A stretch of 64,000 nt of DNA from Lachnospiraceae bacterium (GCA_028689655.1 JAQVCT010000005.1:78070-142069), one strand, 5' to 3'. Counted from the first letter of the stretch, positions 16,238-25,275 are shown. Program-made: numbers and translations. The notes: a model not told the origin generated them from the sequence alone.

Positions 16238-17347
16238 TTAATCTTTATAAATCAATGCATATGTCGCTGTAGGCCTGTTGGAGGAAAAAGTAATGGTAGA
16301 CCCATCCCCGTCTGCATCGTCAAATACATTTACCACATCCTGTGCAAGACCGATCATCTTAAAGGTTCTGCCACCTTTTCTAAGACCTTCTGGAATGGTC
16401 ACAGTGAACTGATAAGGTGTGTCAGATGTCATGATTCTGTTACGAGCCGTTGACTTATCTGTCACGGTGATATTATAGGCACATCCTAATGTATTGTCTC
16501 CGATATAAGCTGCAAATGCCTGATAGCATTCTCTGCCCTGATATTTCTGTGTAATATTTACAATATAGCCGGGATTAGGTGTCATGGAACCCATACCAGT
16601 ATATGCACCGCCATTATGATACTTATCCAGCTGTGTCCATGGTGCTACGCCATCTATTTTATCATTTGCTGCCCATACATTTGCAATAGTAGGGTTTGTG
16701 CTGTTCTGAAAAGAGGACGCCCGCTCATGATTATCGAATATAAAAGAAGATCCCGCTGCACTTGACTGTGCCATGGCTGTGATACTATCCATACTGGTAT
16801 AAGGAATCGTACCGATCATCTCTGTGGTAACACCTTCGTCTTTGATTCGGAATATAAGATATTGTCCGGCTTTGTTAAAAGTAGTCCAGTCTGCAACAAA
16901 TGTTTTCGTACTTAAATTCACATATTTCAGATTGCTCATAACACCATCGTCCGTCAGCATAACAGTTTCCCCATTCTTATCCTGACCACGCTGAGGCATT
17001 GAAAAATCTGATGCATTGGTATTGGAAAATACATACTTGCCAATGGAAGTGATAGAACCATCTACAGTAATAGCACCGATCTTTGCAGTTGCCCAAGGTG
17101 TTTTATTTAATTCCCAATAATCAAAATCCGGTATGGCACCTGTCCCTGTCACATGTAATGTCTGATTATTTACCTCAAAGATAATTGCCGTTCCATCCAA
17201 CTGGAAACGTCCATTTCCAAGTGCAGTCCATGTATGTGCCTCCGCTGCCTTGACGTCCATTGGAACAACGCAGAAGATCATCACTGCTGCCAAAGATAAT
17301 GCCAATAGTTTCCTGCATCCCTCAAATATCTTTTTTCCTCTTACCAT
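16238..17347 (-). CDS. Secreted protein with LRR_5-like N-terminal segment, function unknown
   Basis: A 369-residue exported protein. An AAGGAGAG site precedes the ATG. Residues 1-35 are a Sec signal peptide with a probable cut after VKAA-EAH. Residues 55-125 (VTGTGAIPDF... PWATAKIGAITVDGSITSIGKYVF) resemble the edge of BspA-type leucine-rich repeat proteins of Lachnospiraceae. The rest is beta-rich, ending ATYALIYKD, with a DDADGDGS acidic loop near residue 348. It has no sortase motif, membrane anchor or catalytic motif I recognise. It stands alone between ispF and a PilZ gene. Confidence 0.85.
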   Translation of the reverse strand: MVRGKKIFEGCRKLLALSLAAVMIFCVVPMDVKAAEAHTWTALGNGRFQLDGTAIIFEVNNQTLHVTGTGAIPDFDYWELNKTPWATAKIGAITVDGSITSIGKYVFSNTNASDFSMPQRGQDKNGETVMLTDDGVMSNLKYVNLSTKTFVADWTTFNKAGQYLIFRIKDEGVTTEMIGTIPYTSMDSITAMAQSSAAGSSFIFDNHERASSFQNSTNPTIANVWAANDKIDGVAPWTQLDKYHNGGAYTGMGSMTPNPGYIVNITQKYQGRECYQAFAAYIGDNTLGCAYNITVTDKSTARNRIMTSDTPYQFTVTIPEGLRKGGRTFKMIGLAQDVVNVFDDADGDGSTITFSSNRPTATYALIYKD

Positions 17348-17426
17348 CTTGTACTCTCCTTTCGATTCGCGAAATATACCTGACTATAGTTTATCCCAAA
17401 ATATAGAAATAATCAACACAATCCAC

Positions 17427-18110
17427 TTATCTCAATTTTTTTAAAGTTTCCCTCTCCTTATGGTATACGTACTTACTACACAGCATATTGGAAGAAAACT
17501 GTTTGAATCCATAGAGGAACTTTCCATTCTGCAATGTTTCCATTCTGACACAGGTTCCATACAGGCTCAGGTTATAGATTTTGTATTCCGGGCTTGTTTT
17601 CTCACCAATGGCTTCGCTATAGACAAAATGTGCCGTATTTCCAACGGCGCATTTATCATCCGATTCAAACACCAGTGAAAAACCGTTTTCGCTGATATCA
17701 CGGCAGATGACCTCATAGGTGGTTCGATTCGTTCCAACGCGGACAATGACCTTCTCGCCCACATAACAGCGAAACGAATTTCTGCGATTAAAAGCAACTG
17801 CCCTGGTAAGTATATGAACGGAGTAGTATCTCTTTTTTTCCTTCTCGTTCCAGATCGTCTTTACGTTGGAGCCTGCATACATCATCGGTTTTTCATTTTC
17901 CCGATAAGCTACTACGGTGATCCTATTCTTGCTGCTGTCCAGTCCGATTGGCTTATCATTGAGATAAATCACATTCAACAGTACCATATTCTTTTTATCA
18001 TCTATCTGCGCTACTGTAACATCCTTCTCAATCACCTGATTTCCTATATAGATCCAGATTTTGATGTTCTTGCAGCTCCTAAATATTTCCAAATCAATTT
18101 CTCTTGCCAT
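17427..18110 (-). CDS. PilZ-domain protein, predicted c-di-GMP receptor (YcgR-like)
   Basis: A 227-residue cytosolic protein. The N-terminal half (about 1-105) resembles the YcgR-N/flagellar-brake beta domain. The C-terminal PilZ domain has the c-di-GMP motif in two parts, RRNSFR (R-x3-R, around residue 110) and DISENGFSLV ([D/N]xSxxG, around residue 140). It therefore probably senses c-di-GMP and changes motility or surface behaviour. A diguanylate cyclase is encoded at 51497-52459, but no flagellar gene is in the window. Confidence 0.85.
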   Translation of the reverse strand: MAREIDLEIFRSCKNIKIWIYIGNQVIEKDVTVAQIDDKKNMVLLNVIYLNDKPIGLDSSKNRITVVAYRENEKPMMYAGSNVKTIWNEKEKKRYYSVHILTRAVAFNRRNSFRCYVGEKVIVRVGTNRTTYEVICRDISENGFSLVFESDDKCAVGNTAHFVYSEAIGEKTSPEYKIYNLSLYGTCVRMETLQNGKFLYGFKQFSSNMLCSKYVYHKERETLKKLR

Positions 18111-18155
18111 CTCATCTTTCTCTCACTAACATTGATTTCTATCTGTAACAACTTC

Positions 18156-18635
18156 TTACCTGTGTCTGTGTGTATCCAAAATATTCTTTAATCTTCTCAT
18201 AACAATCGTTGGAGATGTCCGCTTGTATACAAAATCATCTGCACCTGCCTCCAGCAGTTTCTCCGCCTGATCGCCTTCGTCATATTGTGTGTTTGCCAAC
18301 ATGGGAATGTTGCTGAAGCCATCCATGACAGGCATACGGATATCCATCAATATAGCCTCATGATGTCCATCTGCAGATGCGCTGAATCGTTCCACCGCTA
18401 TCTTCCCATTTTCCGCATGGGTCACATTGATTCTCTTCTTCTCCAGAAGCTTTTTCGTAATCTTGGCATTAATTGGGTGATCCTCCACCAGCTGTTTGCA
18501 GATGCTCATTCCCAATCCCGAACCTTGCAGATCAGGCGTCACACTTTTATCCTCTACAAAATCAAATGGCACATTCATGTCCTCCGTATCCCTTTCCAAG
18601 TAATACCTACTATCAGGAAAATTAATAGTAATCAT
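18156..18635 (-). pseudogene. Rearranged remnant of a hybrid histidine kinase / response regulator
   Basis: The 159 codons join pieces of a hybrid sensor kinase with large internal losses. The N-terminal part matches no domain. GSGLGMSICKQLVE is the G2 box and end of a HATPase domain. It runs straight into EDHPINAKITKKLLEK, the start of a receiver domain, then AILMDIRMPVMDG (phospho-Asp segment). After that the receiver ending is shortened and continues with LEAGADDFVYKRTSP. The histidine box, N box and membrane regions are absent. The frame is open, so a small product may still be made, but it cannot be a working kinase. Confidence 0.7.
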
Positions 18636-18639
18636 ATCA

Positions 18640-18702
18640 AATTTACGTCAGTCATTTCATGACCTCCTGACACAGATTACTTTGTAATATGGCCATATTA
18701 TA
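18640..18702. repeat. Dispersed two-hairpin element copy (degenerate)
   Basis: Plus-strand order ACGTCA, imperfect arm GTCAT-TTC-ATGAC, CTCCTGACAC, arm CAGATTAC-TTT-GTAATATG, CATATTA matches the left-end 57-bp unit read in reverse, with about 70-80% identity by eye. Confidence 0.75.
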
Positions 18703-18783
18703 TCACTAGTCTGTGAATTTTCAAACAATTATCGCTTTATTGACAAACAAATGAGAAGCAAAAGCAAATAACAAAAAATAAAA

Positions 18784-18815
18784 CCCAGAAATGTGATTAA
18801 ATCAACATCTCTGAG
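18784..18815 (-). terminator. Probable terminator of the tRNA-Val/tRNA-Met unit
   Basis: On the minus strand CAGAGATGT and ACATTTCTG can pair and are followed by a T-rich tail (GGGTTTTATTTTTTG). The stem is short, so this is moderate support. Confidence 0.5.
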
Positions 18816-18827
18816 CCTTATAAACAA

Positions 18828-18901
18828 TAGCGAAAGGGGGATTCGAACCCTCGACACCACGGGTATGAACCGTGTGCTCTAGCCAACTGAGCTATTTCGC
18901 C
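18828..18901 (-). tRNA. tRNA-Met (anticodon CAT)
   Basis: A 74-nt cloverleaf on the minus strand. The acceptor GGCGAAA pairs with TTTCGCT (terminal G-T). The anticodon arm CACGG-TTCATAC-CCGTG gives anticodon CAT, and GTTCGAATC is the T-loop. It lacks the three G-C pairs of initiator tRNA in the anticodon stem, so it is probably elongator Met. A lysidine-modified Ile(CAT) species cannot be fully excluded. Confidence 0.92.
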
Positions 18902-18946
18902 ATATAAGACATAAACTGCATGTCTATTTCAAATATTTGTGACTGA

Positions 18947-19019
18947 TGGGACCTACAGGGCTCGAACCTGTGACCCTCTGCTTGTAAGGCAGATGCTCTC
19001 CCAGCTGAGCTAAGATCCC
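18947..19019 (-). tRNA. tRNA-Val (anticodon TAC)
   Basis: A 73-nt cloverleaf on the minus strand. GGGATCT pairs with AGGTCCC. The anticodon arm TCTGC-CTTACAA-GCAGA gives anticodon TAC. The T-loop GGTTCGAGCC is present and the discriminator is A. It lies just upstream of tRNA-Met and is likely co-transcribed with it. Confidence 0.95.
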
Positions 19020-19264
19020 CTGGGTTGGTCGACTGTTTCGCAACCAGCTTTGTTAGTATACAATTAAAGGGTGGGTGTTGTCAATACTTTTTTAGATTTT
19101 TTTCGAGGAATTTTTTCAGCATTTTTTTCAATGCTTTTATCACTTTTTCCTATGCACTTATGATATACTGTCGTCATATAAAGTCCTATGTTCTATGCCG
19201 CATAAAACAGTTCCTTATATGATTCAACTGTTCCCATATTCACCATGGCTTTGGAGGAGATTCT

Positions 19265-19948
19265 ATGCATCACAAAATACATACGCGGAAAATACTGTTT
19301 TCCCTGATCCAGCTCGTCACTCTGCTGATCGGTCTGGTCATCGCCCACCTGGGTGTCACTTTATTCATTCAGACCAATCTTGGGAGCGATCCTTTTAACG
19401 TATTCGTCCAGGGAAGTTTTCGTACCCTTACCAAAGTTGCTTCCGTAAACTGGCTTACACACGGGTATACCCATATCAGTATCAGTCTGTGCATTATCCT
19501 CATGCTGTTGGTGATAGACCGTAGTTATATCAAGATCGGAACCTTGATCTGCATGGCACTTGGCGGCCCAATCATTGATATTTTCACCACTCTGTTAAAG
19601 GATTCCATCAACGCCTCCATGCCATTCCCCCTTCGCGTCCTCACCCTTTGCTGTGGATGCATCATATTGGCTTTTGGCATGACTATCGTTATCAATTCAG
19701 ATGCGGGAACCGGCCCCAATGATCTGGTTGCCATCGTCATCAGTGATAAGATAAAACGTCCCTTTAGTATGATCCGTATTTTGGTGGATGCTGCCTTTGT
19801 GGTTGTCGGCTTTCTGCTGGGCGGCACCTTCGGTATCGGCACCATCATCTGTGCCTTTTTAGTGGGTCCTGTAGCAGGATTTTTCCTGCCCCACACGAAA
19901 AAAGTAATTCTGAAAATATATCAAAAAACTTCACTGCCAACTACTTAA
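19265..19948 (+). CDS. YczE/YitT-type integral membrane protein
   Basis: A 227-residue protein with about five to six membrane segments, preceded by GGAGGAG. The Gly/Asp-rich loops LGSDPFNVFVQG and INSDAGTGPNDLVAI are the family's twin signature (a paired SDP/GTGPND motif in YczE/YyaS proteins). Function is unknown in general; a transport or secretion-support role is assumed for the family. It is one of the few plus-strand genes, convergent with the kinase gene at 19976. The stop codon sits inside a terminator hairpin. Confidence 0.88.
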   Translation: MHHKIHTRKILFSLIQLVTLLIGLVIAHLGVTLFIQTNLGSDPFNVFVQGSFRTLTKVASVNWLTHGYTHISISLCIILMLLVIDRSYIKIGTLICMALGGPIIDIFTTLLKDSINASMPFPLRVLTLCCGCIILAFGMTIVINSDAGTGPNDLVAIVISDKIKRPFSMIRILVDAAFVVVGFLLGGTFGIGTIICAFLVGPVAGFFLPHTKKVILKIYQKTSLPTT

Positions 19949-19968
19949 AACGTAATTGACAGTGAAGT
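19928..19968. terminator. Hairpin between convergent genes
   Basis: ACTTCACTGCCAA pairs with TTGACAGTGAAGT (one bulge) around a 15-base loop. It serves the convergent ends of the YczE-type gene and the kinase-like gene, but it lacks a long T run. Confidence 0.55.
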
Positions 19969-19975
19969 AATCCTG

Positions 19976-20578
19976 TTAATCAATATAGCCTTTCCCTTTC
20001 AGGTATTGAATAATGATATTCACTGCAATATCCACACCTGTGGAGCTCTTATTAATCATAAGGTCTTTGCCCTCCTGGGTGCCCCACTTATGGTCGGTAT
20101 AATATTGATAATAGCTTCTCCTGATCTTATCCTGTTTCTTGATGATCTTATAGGCACTGTCCTCATCCACATGATGTCTCTCCATCACTCTGGCGATTCT
20201 GTCCCCAAGATCCGCATAGATGAATACATGGCAGGCACGCTCCATATTCCGCAGAATATAATCAGAGCATCTTCCCACGATAACGCAGGATTCTTCCTCC
20301 ACTTTTTCTTTGATGAGCTTTGTCTGCATCTTGAAAAGCCGTTCGCTCAAAGAGCCCGTATCGATTCCATATGGTATATAGGGTTCATCGAAAGGATTGC
20401 TGGCACGCTCATCTTCCCTCTCCAGGAATTGCTCTTTGATACCACTTTTCTCCGCCACAATATTCAGCATATTGCGATCATAAAAACCGATTCCAAGCTT
20501 TTCTGCCAGTTTCTTGCCAATCTCATTTCCACCACTGCCGAACTCTCTGCCAATGGTCACTACAAATTTCTCACCCAT
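19976..20578 (-). CDS. Cytidylate kinase-like (AAA/P-loop) protein
   Basis: A 200-residue P-loop protein of the cytidylate-kinase-like family. ATG 20578 has an AAGGTG site, and the extended upstream reading is not supported. The nucleotide-binding loop is IGREFGSGGNEIGKKLAEKLG at residues 9-29. The lid region is RIARVMERHHVDEDSAYKIIKKQDKIRR, and CVIVGRCSDYILR is the central strand. These proteins are common in Lachnospiraceae next to unrelated genes, and their true substrate is not established. It does not carry the full set of CMP-specific residues, so it is unlikely to be the housekeeping cmk. Confidence 0.88.
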   Translation of the reverse strand: MGEKFVVTIGREFGSGGNEIGKKLAEKLGIGFYDRNMLNIVAEKSGIKEQFLEREDERASNPFDEPYIPYGIDTGSLSERLFKMQTKLIKEKVEEESCVIVGRCSDYILRNMERACHVFIYADLGDRIARVMERHHVDEDSAYKIIKKQDKIRRSYYQYYTDHKWGTQEGKDLMINKSSTGVDIAVNIIIQYLKGKGYID

Positions 20579-20720
20579 ACGAATCACCTTGCCCTTTCTA
20601 CAGATCTGCAGGCGCACATAAGAACTTTTCCAAGCGCCGCAGCGTTTGTTATTATCCTCACAAAAGTAACTCTTCCTATGACTCTATTATACTACTTTTA
20701 TCTGAAAATCGATATATATT

Positions 20721-22487
20721 TTACATTTTCTCCGGTGCACCAAATCCCAGCACATCAATACAGGTCTCCAACACGTTGCGTGTCAATATCAACAATGCGA
20801 TATAACCCGCTTTTTTGTCTTCGTTTTCCTCTGTGAGGATCTTCGTCTCATGGTAGAAATGGTTAAATGCGTTGGCGAGGTTGTAGATGTAGGCACACAC
20901 TTTGTGGGGTGCGATCTCCTCGTAAGCACTTTCCATCATGGCATTGAACTGGGTGAGCATCAGCATCAATTCTTTCTCTGAGGCATCTGCAGCTTCCTGG
21001 ATGGACACTTTTGCCAGGTCTCCGCTCTGCTCTGCATATTTATTGAGAATCGATTTGATACGCACGATGGTGTACAGAATATAAGGACCTGTATCTCCCT
21101 CAAAGGAAGTAAATCTCTCTATATCAAATACATAATCCTTGGATGCCTGGTTGGAAAGATCACCATATTTTACGGCTGACAGTGCTACGATCTTAGCGAT
21201 TGCCCGTGCTTCCTCTTCCTCCACCGGACGATTATCCATGATTTTCTTATACATTTCTTCGTTGATGTCCTTTAAAAGGGTCTCTAGACGCATCACACCG
21301 CCCTGTCTGGTCTTAAAGGGCTTGCCATCCTTACCGTTCATGGTACCGAACCCCAGGAAAGTGAGTTTGGTCTCCGATTCCACCAGCTTTGTCTTTCTGG
21401 CGCAGCGGAATACCTGCTGGAAATACAGATCCTGTCTCTTATCCACCACATAGATGATGTGATCCGGATGAATCTTCTCCATACGCTCCTGGATGGTGGC
21501 AAGGTCCGTTGTATTGTAAAGGGATGCACCGTCAGACTTCAGGATCATGCAGGGAGGGATCTCTTTGGCATCGGTGTCCTCTGCCACATCAACCACTAAC
21601 GCACCCTCACTCTCATGGGCATAGCCTTCCTTTTTCATATATTCTACCATGCCGGGAATCACATGCTGTACGTCAGATTCCCCTTTCCAAAGGTCAAATT
21701 CCACGTTGAGGTTGGCATAATTTTTCTTCAGATCTGTCACAGATACATGCATGATATGATTCCACAGCGCACGGTATCCACGAACACCTGTCTGCAGCTT
21801 ATAAGTGGCCTCCATTGCGGCTTCCTTATATGCTTCGTCCTCTTTGGATTTGCCACTGGCTGTGGGATAGATTTCCTCTAACTCCGAAATGGTAAAGGGC
21901 GCCTCCGTGGGATATTCTCCCTGATAATTCTCATCAAAATATACCAGGTCAGGCTGTCTCTCCTTTAACTCTGTGATGATCAGACCCATCTGCAGTCCCC
22001 AGTCTCCCAGATGAATGTCTCCCACCACTTCATGACCCATGTATCTTGCAATACGTTTCACGCTCTCACCGATGATGGCAGAGCGCAAATGTCCCACATG
22101 AAGAGGCTTTGCCACGTTGGGTCCACCATAATCAATGACGATCTTCTTAGGAGCTGCTGCCTTTTCCACACCATACTTTTCTTCTCTATTCATATCTGCG
22201 ATATAGCCCGCCAGAAAACCATTGTCCAGATCCATGTTCAGGAATCCCGGCATTACGGCTTCCACTTTGCCGAACACTTTACTGTCAGCTAACTTCTCTG
22301 CAACGGCATTTGCAATTGCGATGGGCGCCATCTTATATTTTTTGGCTCCTGCCATAGCTCCATTACACTGATATTCACACAAGTCCGGTCTGTTGCTGAT
22401 GGATACCCTTCCCAACTGGCGGTCATATCCTGCTGTCTCAAAAGCTGCCTGTACTTCCTCTGATATGAGATCTAATAATTTTTTCAT
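20721..22487 (-). CDS. argS: Arginyl-tRNA synthetase
   Basis: A class I synthetase of 588 residues. The N-terminal Add-1 domain (1-115) is followed by the HIGH-type motif PNVAKPLHVGHLRSAIIGE near residue 130, and the anticodon-binding DALR domain is at the C-terminus. It shows GTMNGKDGKPFKTRQGGVMRL in place of a canonical KMSKS, as is usual for ArgRS. AGGAGT precedes the start. A pyrimidine-rich minisatellite lies just upstream. Confidence 0.97.
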   Translation of the reverse strand: MKKLLDLISEEVQAAFETAGYDRQLGRVSISNRPDLCEYQCNGAMAGAKKYKMAPIAIANAVAEKLADSKVFGKVEAVMPGFLNMDLDNGFLAGYIADMNREEKYGVEKAAAPKKIVIDYGGPNVAKPLHVGHLRSAIIGESVKRIARYMGHEVVGDIHLGDWGLQMGLIITELKERQPDLVYFDENYQGEYPTEAPFTISELEEIYPTASGKSKEDEAYKEAAMEATYKLQTGVRGYRALWNHIMHVSVTDLKKNYANLNVEFDLWKGESDVQHVIPGMVEYMKKEGYAHESEGALVVDVAEDTDAKEIPPCMILKSDGASLYNTTDLATIQERMEKIHPDHIIYVVDKRQDLYFQQVFRCARKTKLVESETKLTFLGFGTMNGKDGKPFKTRQGGVMRLETLLKDINEEMYKKIMDNRPVEEEEARAIAKIVALSAVKYGDLSNQASKDYVFDIERFTSFEGDTGPYILYTIVRIKSILNKYAEQSGDLAKVSIQEAADASEKELMLMLTQFNAMMESAYEEIAPHKVCAYIYNLANAFNHFYHETKILTEENEDKKAGYIALLILTRNVLETCIDVLGFGAPEKM

Positions 22488-22538
22488 ATACTGTGACTCC
22501 TGTTCTGTTTCTATTTTTTATCTTGCTATTTATTATTG

Positions 22539-22575
22539 CTTCTATCGTTATTACTTCTATCGTTATTACTTTTAT
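22539..22575. repeat. 15-bp pyrimidine-rich minisatellite upstream of argS
   Basis: CTTCTATCGTTATTA occurs twice in direct succession and a third, decayed copy follows, within a longer TTTCTATTTTTTATC-like tract. It lies 50-90 bp upstream of the argS start in the untranslated leader. Confidence 0.7.
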
Positions 22576-22634
22576 ATCATGATGTAAGAGTCAAAAGGTG
22601 TTTTACCCCTTGATACTTACGGATTGCCATTCTT

Positions 22635-23372
22635 CTATTTTGGGATCTGCTTCGTCTGCTTCTCTGATTCCCTCTGTAACTTGGAATAGATGCATCCGCA
22701 GTAATCCTGACGGTACAGATCATATTCCCCGGAGAGCTCGATGGAACGTTTATAGCCATTTTTCTTTTTAAAATCCGAAGGTAGATATTGTAGCTTCCAT
22801 TGCTCACATATCTGTATGCCTATCTGATTCAATAGCTCGGCATTTTTTAAAGGGCTGATGGTAAGGGTGGTGGTAAAATAATCGAAACCTCTTTCACGCG
22901 CCTCCCGGGCTGTCTGTTCCAAACGAAGGCGAAAACATTTTTCGCAGCGTTCCCCACCTTCCCTGCAGTGTTCCAGACCTTTTATCACTTCATAGAATCT
23001 GTCCGGCTCATAAGTGCCTTCCAGGAACCGGATAGGATTGTGATGTATCGAAGAATTCCCGAGATTTTCTGATTTCGTTTCTGATTTCGATTCTAATTTC
23101 AGTTTCTGTGATTTTCCTTTCCCTGATTCCTGTTCCCTTATTTTCTCATTCATCTTCCTGATAAGACGCTTCTGTTCTATGACACGCTTGTCGTATTCCT
23201 CTTTCGCAGAGATATTGGGATTATAATAGTACACCGTTATCTGAAAATACTGGCTTAGATACTCTAAGACATAGCTGCTGCAGGGTGCGCAGCAGCTATG
23301 TAAAAATAACGTTCTATTGTGATCTGGCAGTTTGTCTAAAACCGCCTCTAATTCTTTTTGGTAATTTTTCAT
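22635..23372 (-). CDS. queH: Epoxyqueuosine reductase QueH
   Basis: This enzyme reduces epoxyqueuosine to queuosine in tRNA (QueH/DUF208 family). Metal-binding Cys pairs are visible: HSCCAPCSSYVLEYL near the start, ERCEKCFRLRLEQTA in the middle and YRQDYCGCIYS at the end. I place the start at ATG 23372 (MKNYQKELEAVL, typical for QueH); an in-frame ATG at 23465 would add 31 residues. A Lys/Ser/Glu-rich segment of about 30 residues (SGKGKSQKLKLESKSETKS) is inserted before the conserved NPIRFLEGTYEPDRFYE region and is encoded by short repeats. Confidence 0.9.
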   Translation of the reverse strand: MKNYQKELEAVLDKLPDHNRTLFLHSCCAPCSSYVLEYLSQYFQITVYYYNPNISAKEEYDKRVIEQKRLIRKMNEKIREQESGKGKSQKLKLESKSETKSENLGNSSIHHNPIRFLEGTYEPDRFYEVIKGLEHCREGGERCEKCFRLRLEQTAREARERGFDYFTTTLTISPLKNAELLNQIGIQICEQWKLQYLPSDFKKKNGYKRSIELSGEYDLYRQDYCGCIYSKLQRESEKQTKQIPK

Positions 23373-23563
23373 CTGATTCTCACTTATATCCACTATTTTG
23401 TGAACATCTACAATCCGTACATGTCTGCCGCTATACAACAATTCCTGGATTGCAGACCGCCGCATCTTCTATCATTCATGGGAAATGACATAAAATTCTA
23501 CGAAACATAGAGTATCACAAAACCACTGGAAATACAACCTGTTCCCACCATAGGATAACCGTA

Positions 23564-24487
23564 CTACAGGTTGTCATTCATGAAGGAAATAACGCCCTGC
23601 TCTACCTCTTCTCTGATTTCCTTATAATTATGAATCTCATGGCGATAGCCACTGTACACTTTGGTCTTTACCACATGTCCTGTACTCCACAGCCAGTTGG
23701 CCACTTCATAGATTCCTTTTCCGTACTCTCCCACAGGGTCCTGATCTCCGCCAATGTTATAGATTGGAAGTTCCTTTGGTACTTTCTCCGCCCAGGCTGT
23801 CCCTTCTATATTCTTCATCATCTGGGCAAAATACAGGGTAGAACGATTGGTGGTGGATTTGGTAAAGCTGTTGAACGGATCTTCCGCATGGTCGCGGCAT
23901 ACGTAAGGATCATGGCAGATCCATTCATTACCGATGGTCACATCATCGCATCGTTCATTCATCCAGCCCAGGAGCTCTGCCGTATACTCTCCATCGCAGG
24001 ATTCTCCTTTTCCCTCTTCTACTACCTTCTCCAGCACTGCAATTCCTGCATCCACGTTACGGAACTTTCCACAGGTACCACAGATGGTAATACCCGAAAT
24101 ACCTGCTCCATATTCTGACACCAGATCTCTCACGATGAAGGAACCCATGCTGTGCCCGAACATAAAGTAAGGAAGCTCTGGATATTTCTCCTGTACCAGT
24201 GTTCGTAACGTCTGTTCATCCTCCATCATGGTGCGGTAACCCTTATCGCCCCAGTCAGACCAGTTTCCAGACACCGTGGCTGTTTTGCCATGTGCCACAT
24301 GATCGTCCGCTGCCACGATATATCCTGCTTCATTGAAGCTTCCTATCATGTGCAGATATCTCCTGGAATGCTCTCCCAGACCGTGCACTAACTGTACCAC
24401 GCCTTTTGCCTTTCCAACGGGCAGATAGATCCACCCCTGGATCATGGTTCTCTCATCATAGGACTTAAAACTAATCTCATGAAACAT
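23564..24487 (-). CDS. Alpha/beta hydrolase, monoacylglycerol-lipase / lysophospholipase-like
   Basis: A 307-residue cytosolic serine hydrolase of the Hydrolase_4 type. ATG 24487 has a perfect AAGGAGGG site; the longer frame from 24604 has none. The oxyanion region is VQLVHGLGEHSRRY (near residue 33). The nucleophile elbow is FMFGHSMGSF (Ser near residue 108). The acid is probably GGDQDPVGEYG, and the catalytic His is in YSGYRHEIHNY near the C-terminus. The substrate is likely a lipid ester or lysophospholipid but is unproven. It stands alone. Confidence 0.9.
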   Translation of the reverse strand: MFHEISFKSYDERTMIQGWIYLPVGKAKGVVQLVHGLGEHSRRYLHMIGSFNEAGYIVAADDHVAHGKTATVSGNWSDWGDKGYRTMMEDEQTLRTLVQEKYPELPYFMFGHSMGSFIVRDLVSEYGAGISGITICGTCGKFRNVDAGIAVLEKVVEEGKGESCDGEYTAELLGWMNERCDDVTIGNEWICHDPYVCRDHAEDPFNSFTKSTTNRSTLYFAQMMKNIEGTAWAEKVPKELPIYNIGGDQDPVGEYGKGIYEVANWLWSTGHVVKTKVYSGYRHEIHNYKEIREEVEQGVISFMNDNL

Positions 24488-24652
24488 AGAATCCCTCCTT
24501 CTACACCACCATACCTTACGGCCTGACAGCAACCGCCAGCCTTCTGTTACACGCAATATTCCTACTATCAGCATAGCATTCGCAACTTGCCCTGTCAATC
24601 GCACGCTGCTCCAAAATGCGTGTATTAATGAGAAAATTAGCGGGGAGCATGC

Positions 24653-24691
24653 AGAAAAGGCAGACTACATTTTCTGTAATCTGCCTTTTCT
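24653..24691. terminator. Bidirectional terminator hairpin
   Basis: AGAAAAGGCAGA and TCTGCCTTTTCT form a 12-bp stem around a 15-base loop, with A and T tracts on both sides. It lies 24 bp after mazF (minus strand). The 227-bp gap to the hydrolase start holds nothing else recognisable. Confidence 0.8.
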
Positions 24692-24714
24692 ACCATATCT
24701 AACATTTTCTTCTA

Positions 24715-25026
24715 TCAGCCAAAGGGATAATAATCAAAAATACTTTGGATTGCATCTGTAATATTCATGATATCTTCCATTTCTAATTCTGACTTTTTCT
24801 GATATCCTCTGACCCGTAAATCTAATAACTTCATCTGTTCACACAAAACAATCCCCTGCATATCCTTTGTAGTAACTGGTATATGCAATGGGTCTTCTGA
24901 TGCTTTAGGTAAAATGGGACACGCAATAATCTGTTCTGTCCTGTTAAAAAAAGTCTTACTGACCACAAGTACGGGAGTATTGATTCTCTCTATGGACAAA
25001 ACATCTCCTTGTATCAGTTCATTCAT
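24715..25026 (-). CDS. mazF: MazF/PemK-family toxin (mRNA endoribonuclease)
   Basis: A 103-residue ribosome-independent RNase of type II toxin-antitoxin systems. The fold is recognisable from GDVLSIER, PVLVVSKTFFNRTEQIIACPI (the usual N-[KR]-x-x-x-V-x-P region is altered), and the DLRVRGYQKK strand. It lies 6 bp after its antitoxin gene. Short spacing and same-strand order antitoxin-first fit a standard mazEF module. The cut site and activity cannot be predicted. Confidence 0.88.
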   Translation of the reverse strand: MNELIQGDVLSIERINTPVLVVSKTFFNRTEQIIACPILPKASEDPLHIPVTTKDMQGIVLCEQMKLLDLRVRGYQKKSELEMEDIMNITDAIQSIFDYYPFG

Positions 25027-25032
25027 TCCGGC

Positions 25033-25275
25033 TTACCACTGTTCCCTTCCTTTGGCATCTCCCCACTGAAATTCTTCATACGGTCCTATTTTCCCCTGAA
25101 ATTCAGCAGTTCTTTCTTCCAGAGTTTTATGCTTATATGTCTTTGATAAGACAATACTTCCATTTTTGACTTCTACATTCAAAAATTCATCAAGGTGAAC
25201 GCCTATGGTATCTAACAATTCTTTGGAAAATCTGACTCCTTGTCCATTTCCCCATGCTTTTACCTGCGCCAGCAT
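25033..25275 (-). CDS. mazE: MazE/AbrB-type antitoxin
   Basis: An 80-residue antitoxin. The N-terminal AbrB-like swapped hairpin is VKAWGNGQGVRFSKELLDTIGVHLDEFLNVEV, followed by a C-terminal acidic, Trp-containing tail (GPYEEFQWGDAKGREQW) that would wrap the toxin. ATG 25275 follows AAAGGAGGCGG; the in-frame ATG six codons earlier overlaps this site. It precedes mazF by 6 bp. A weak AT-rich promoter region lies at 25276-25360. Confidence 0.88.
   Translation of the reverse strand: MLAQVKAWGNGQGVRFSKELLDTIGVHLDEFLNVEVKNGSIVLSKTYKHKTLEERTAEFQGKIGPYEEFQWGDAKGREQW

Noticed and set aside
18828..18901. Initiator tRNA-fMet
   Set aside because: The anticodon stem lacks the three consecutive G-C pairs, and the first acceptor pair is G-T rather than the mismatch typical for initiators.
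24715..25275. RelBE or HigBA pair
   Set aside because: The antitoxin has an AbrB-type N-terminus and the toxin a MazF/PemK fold, so it is mazEF.
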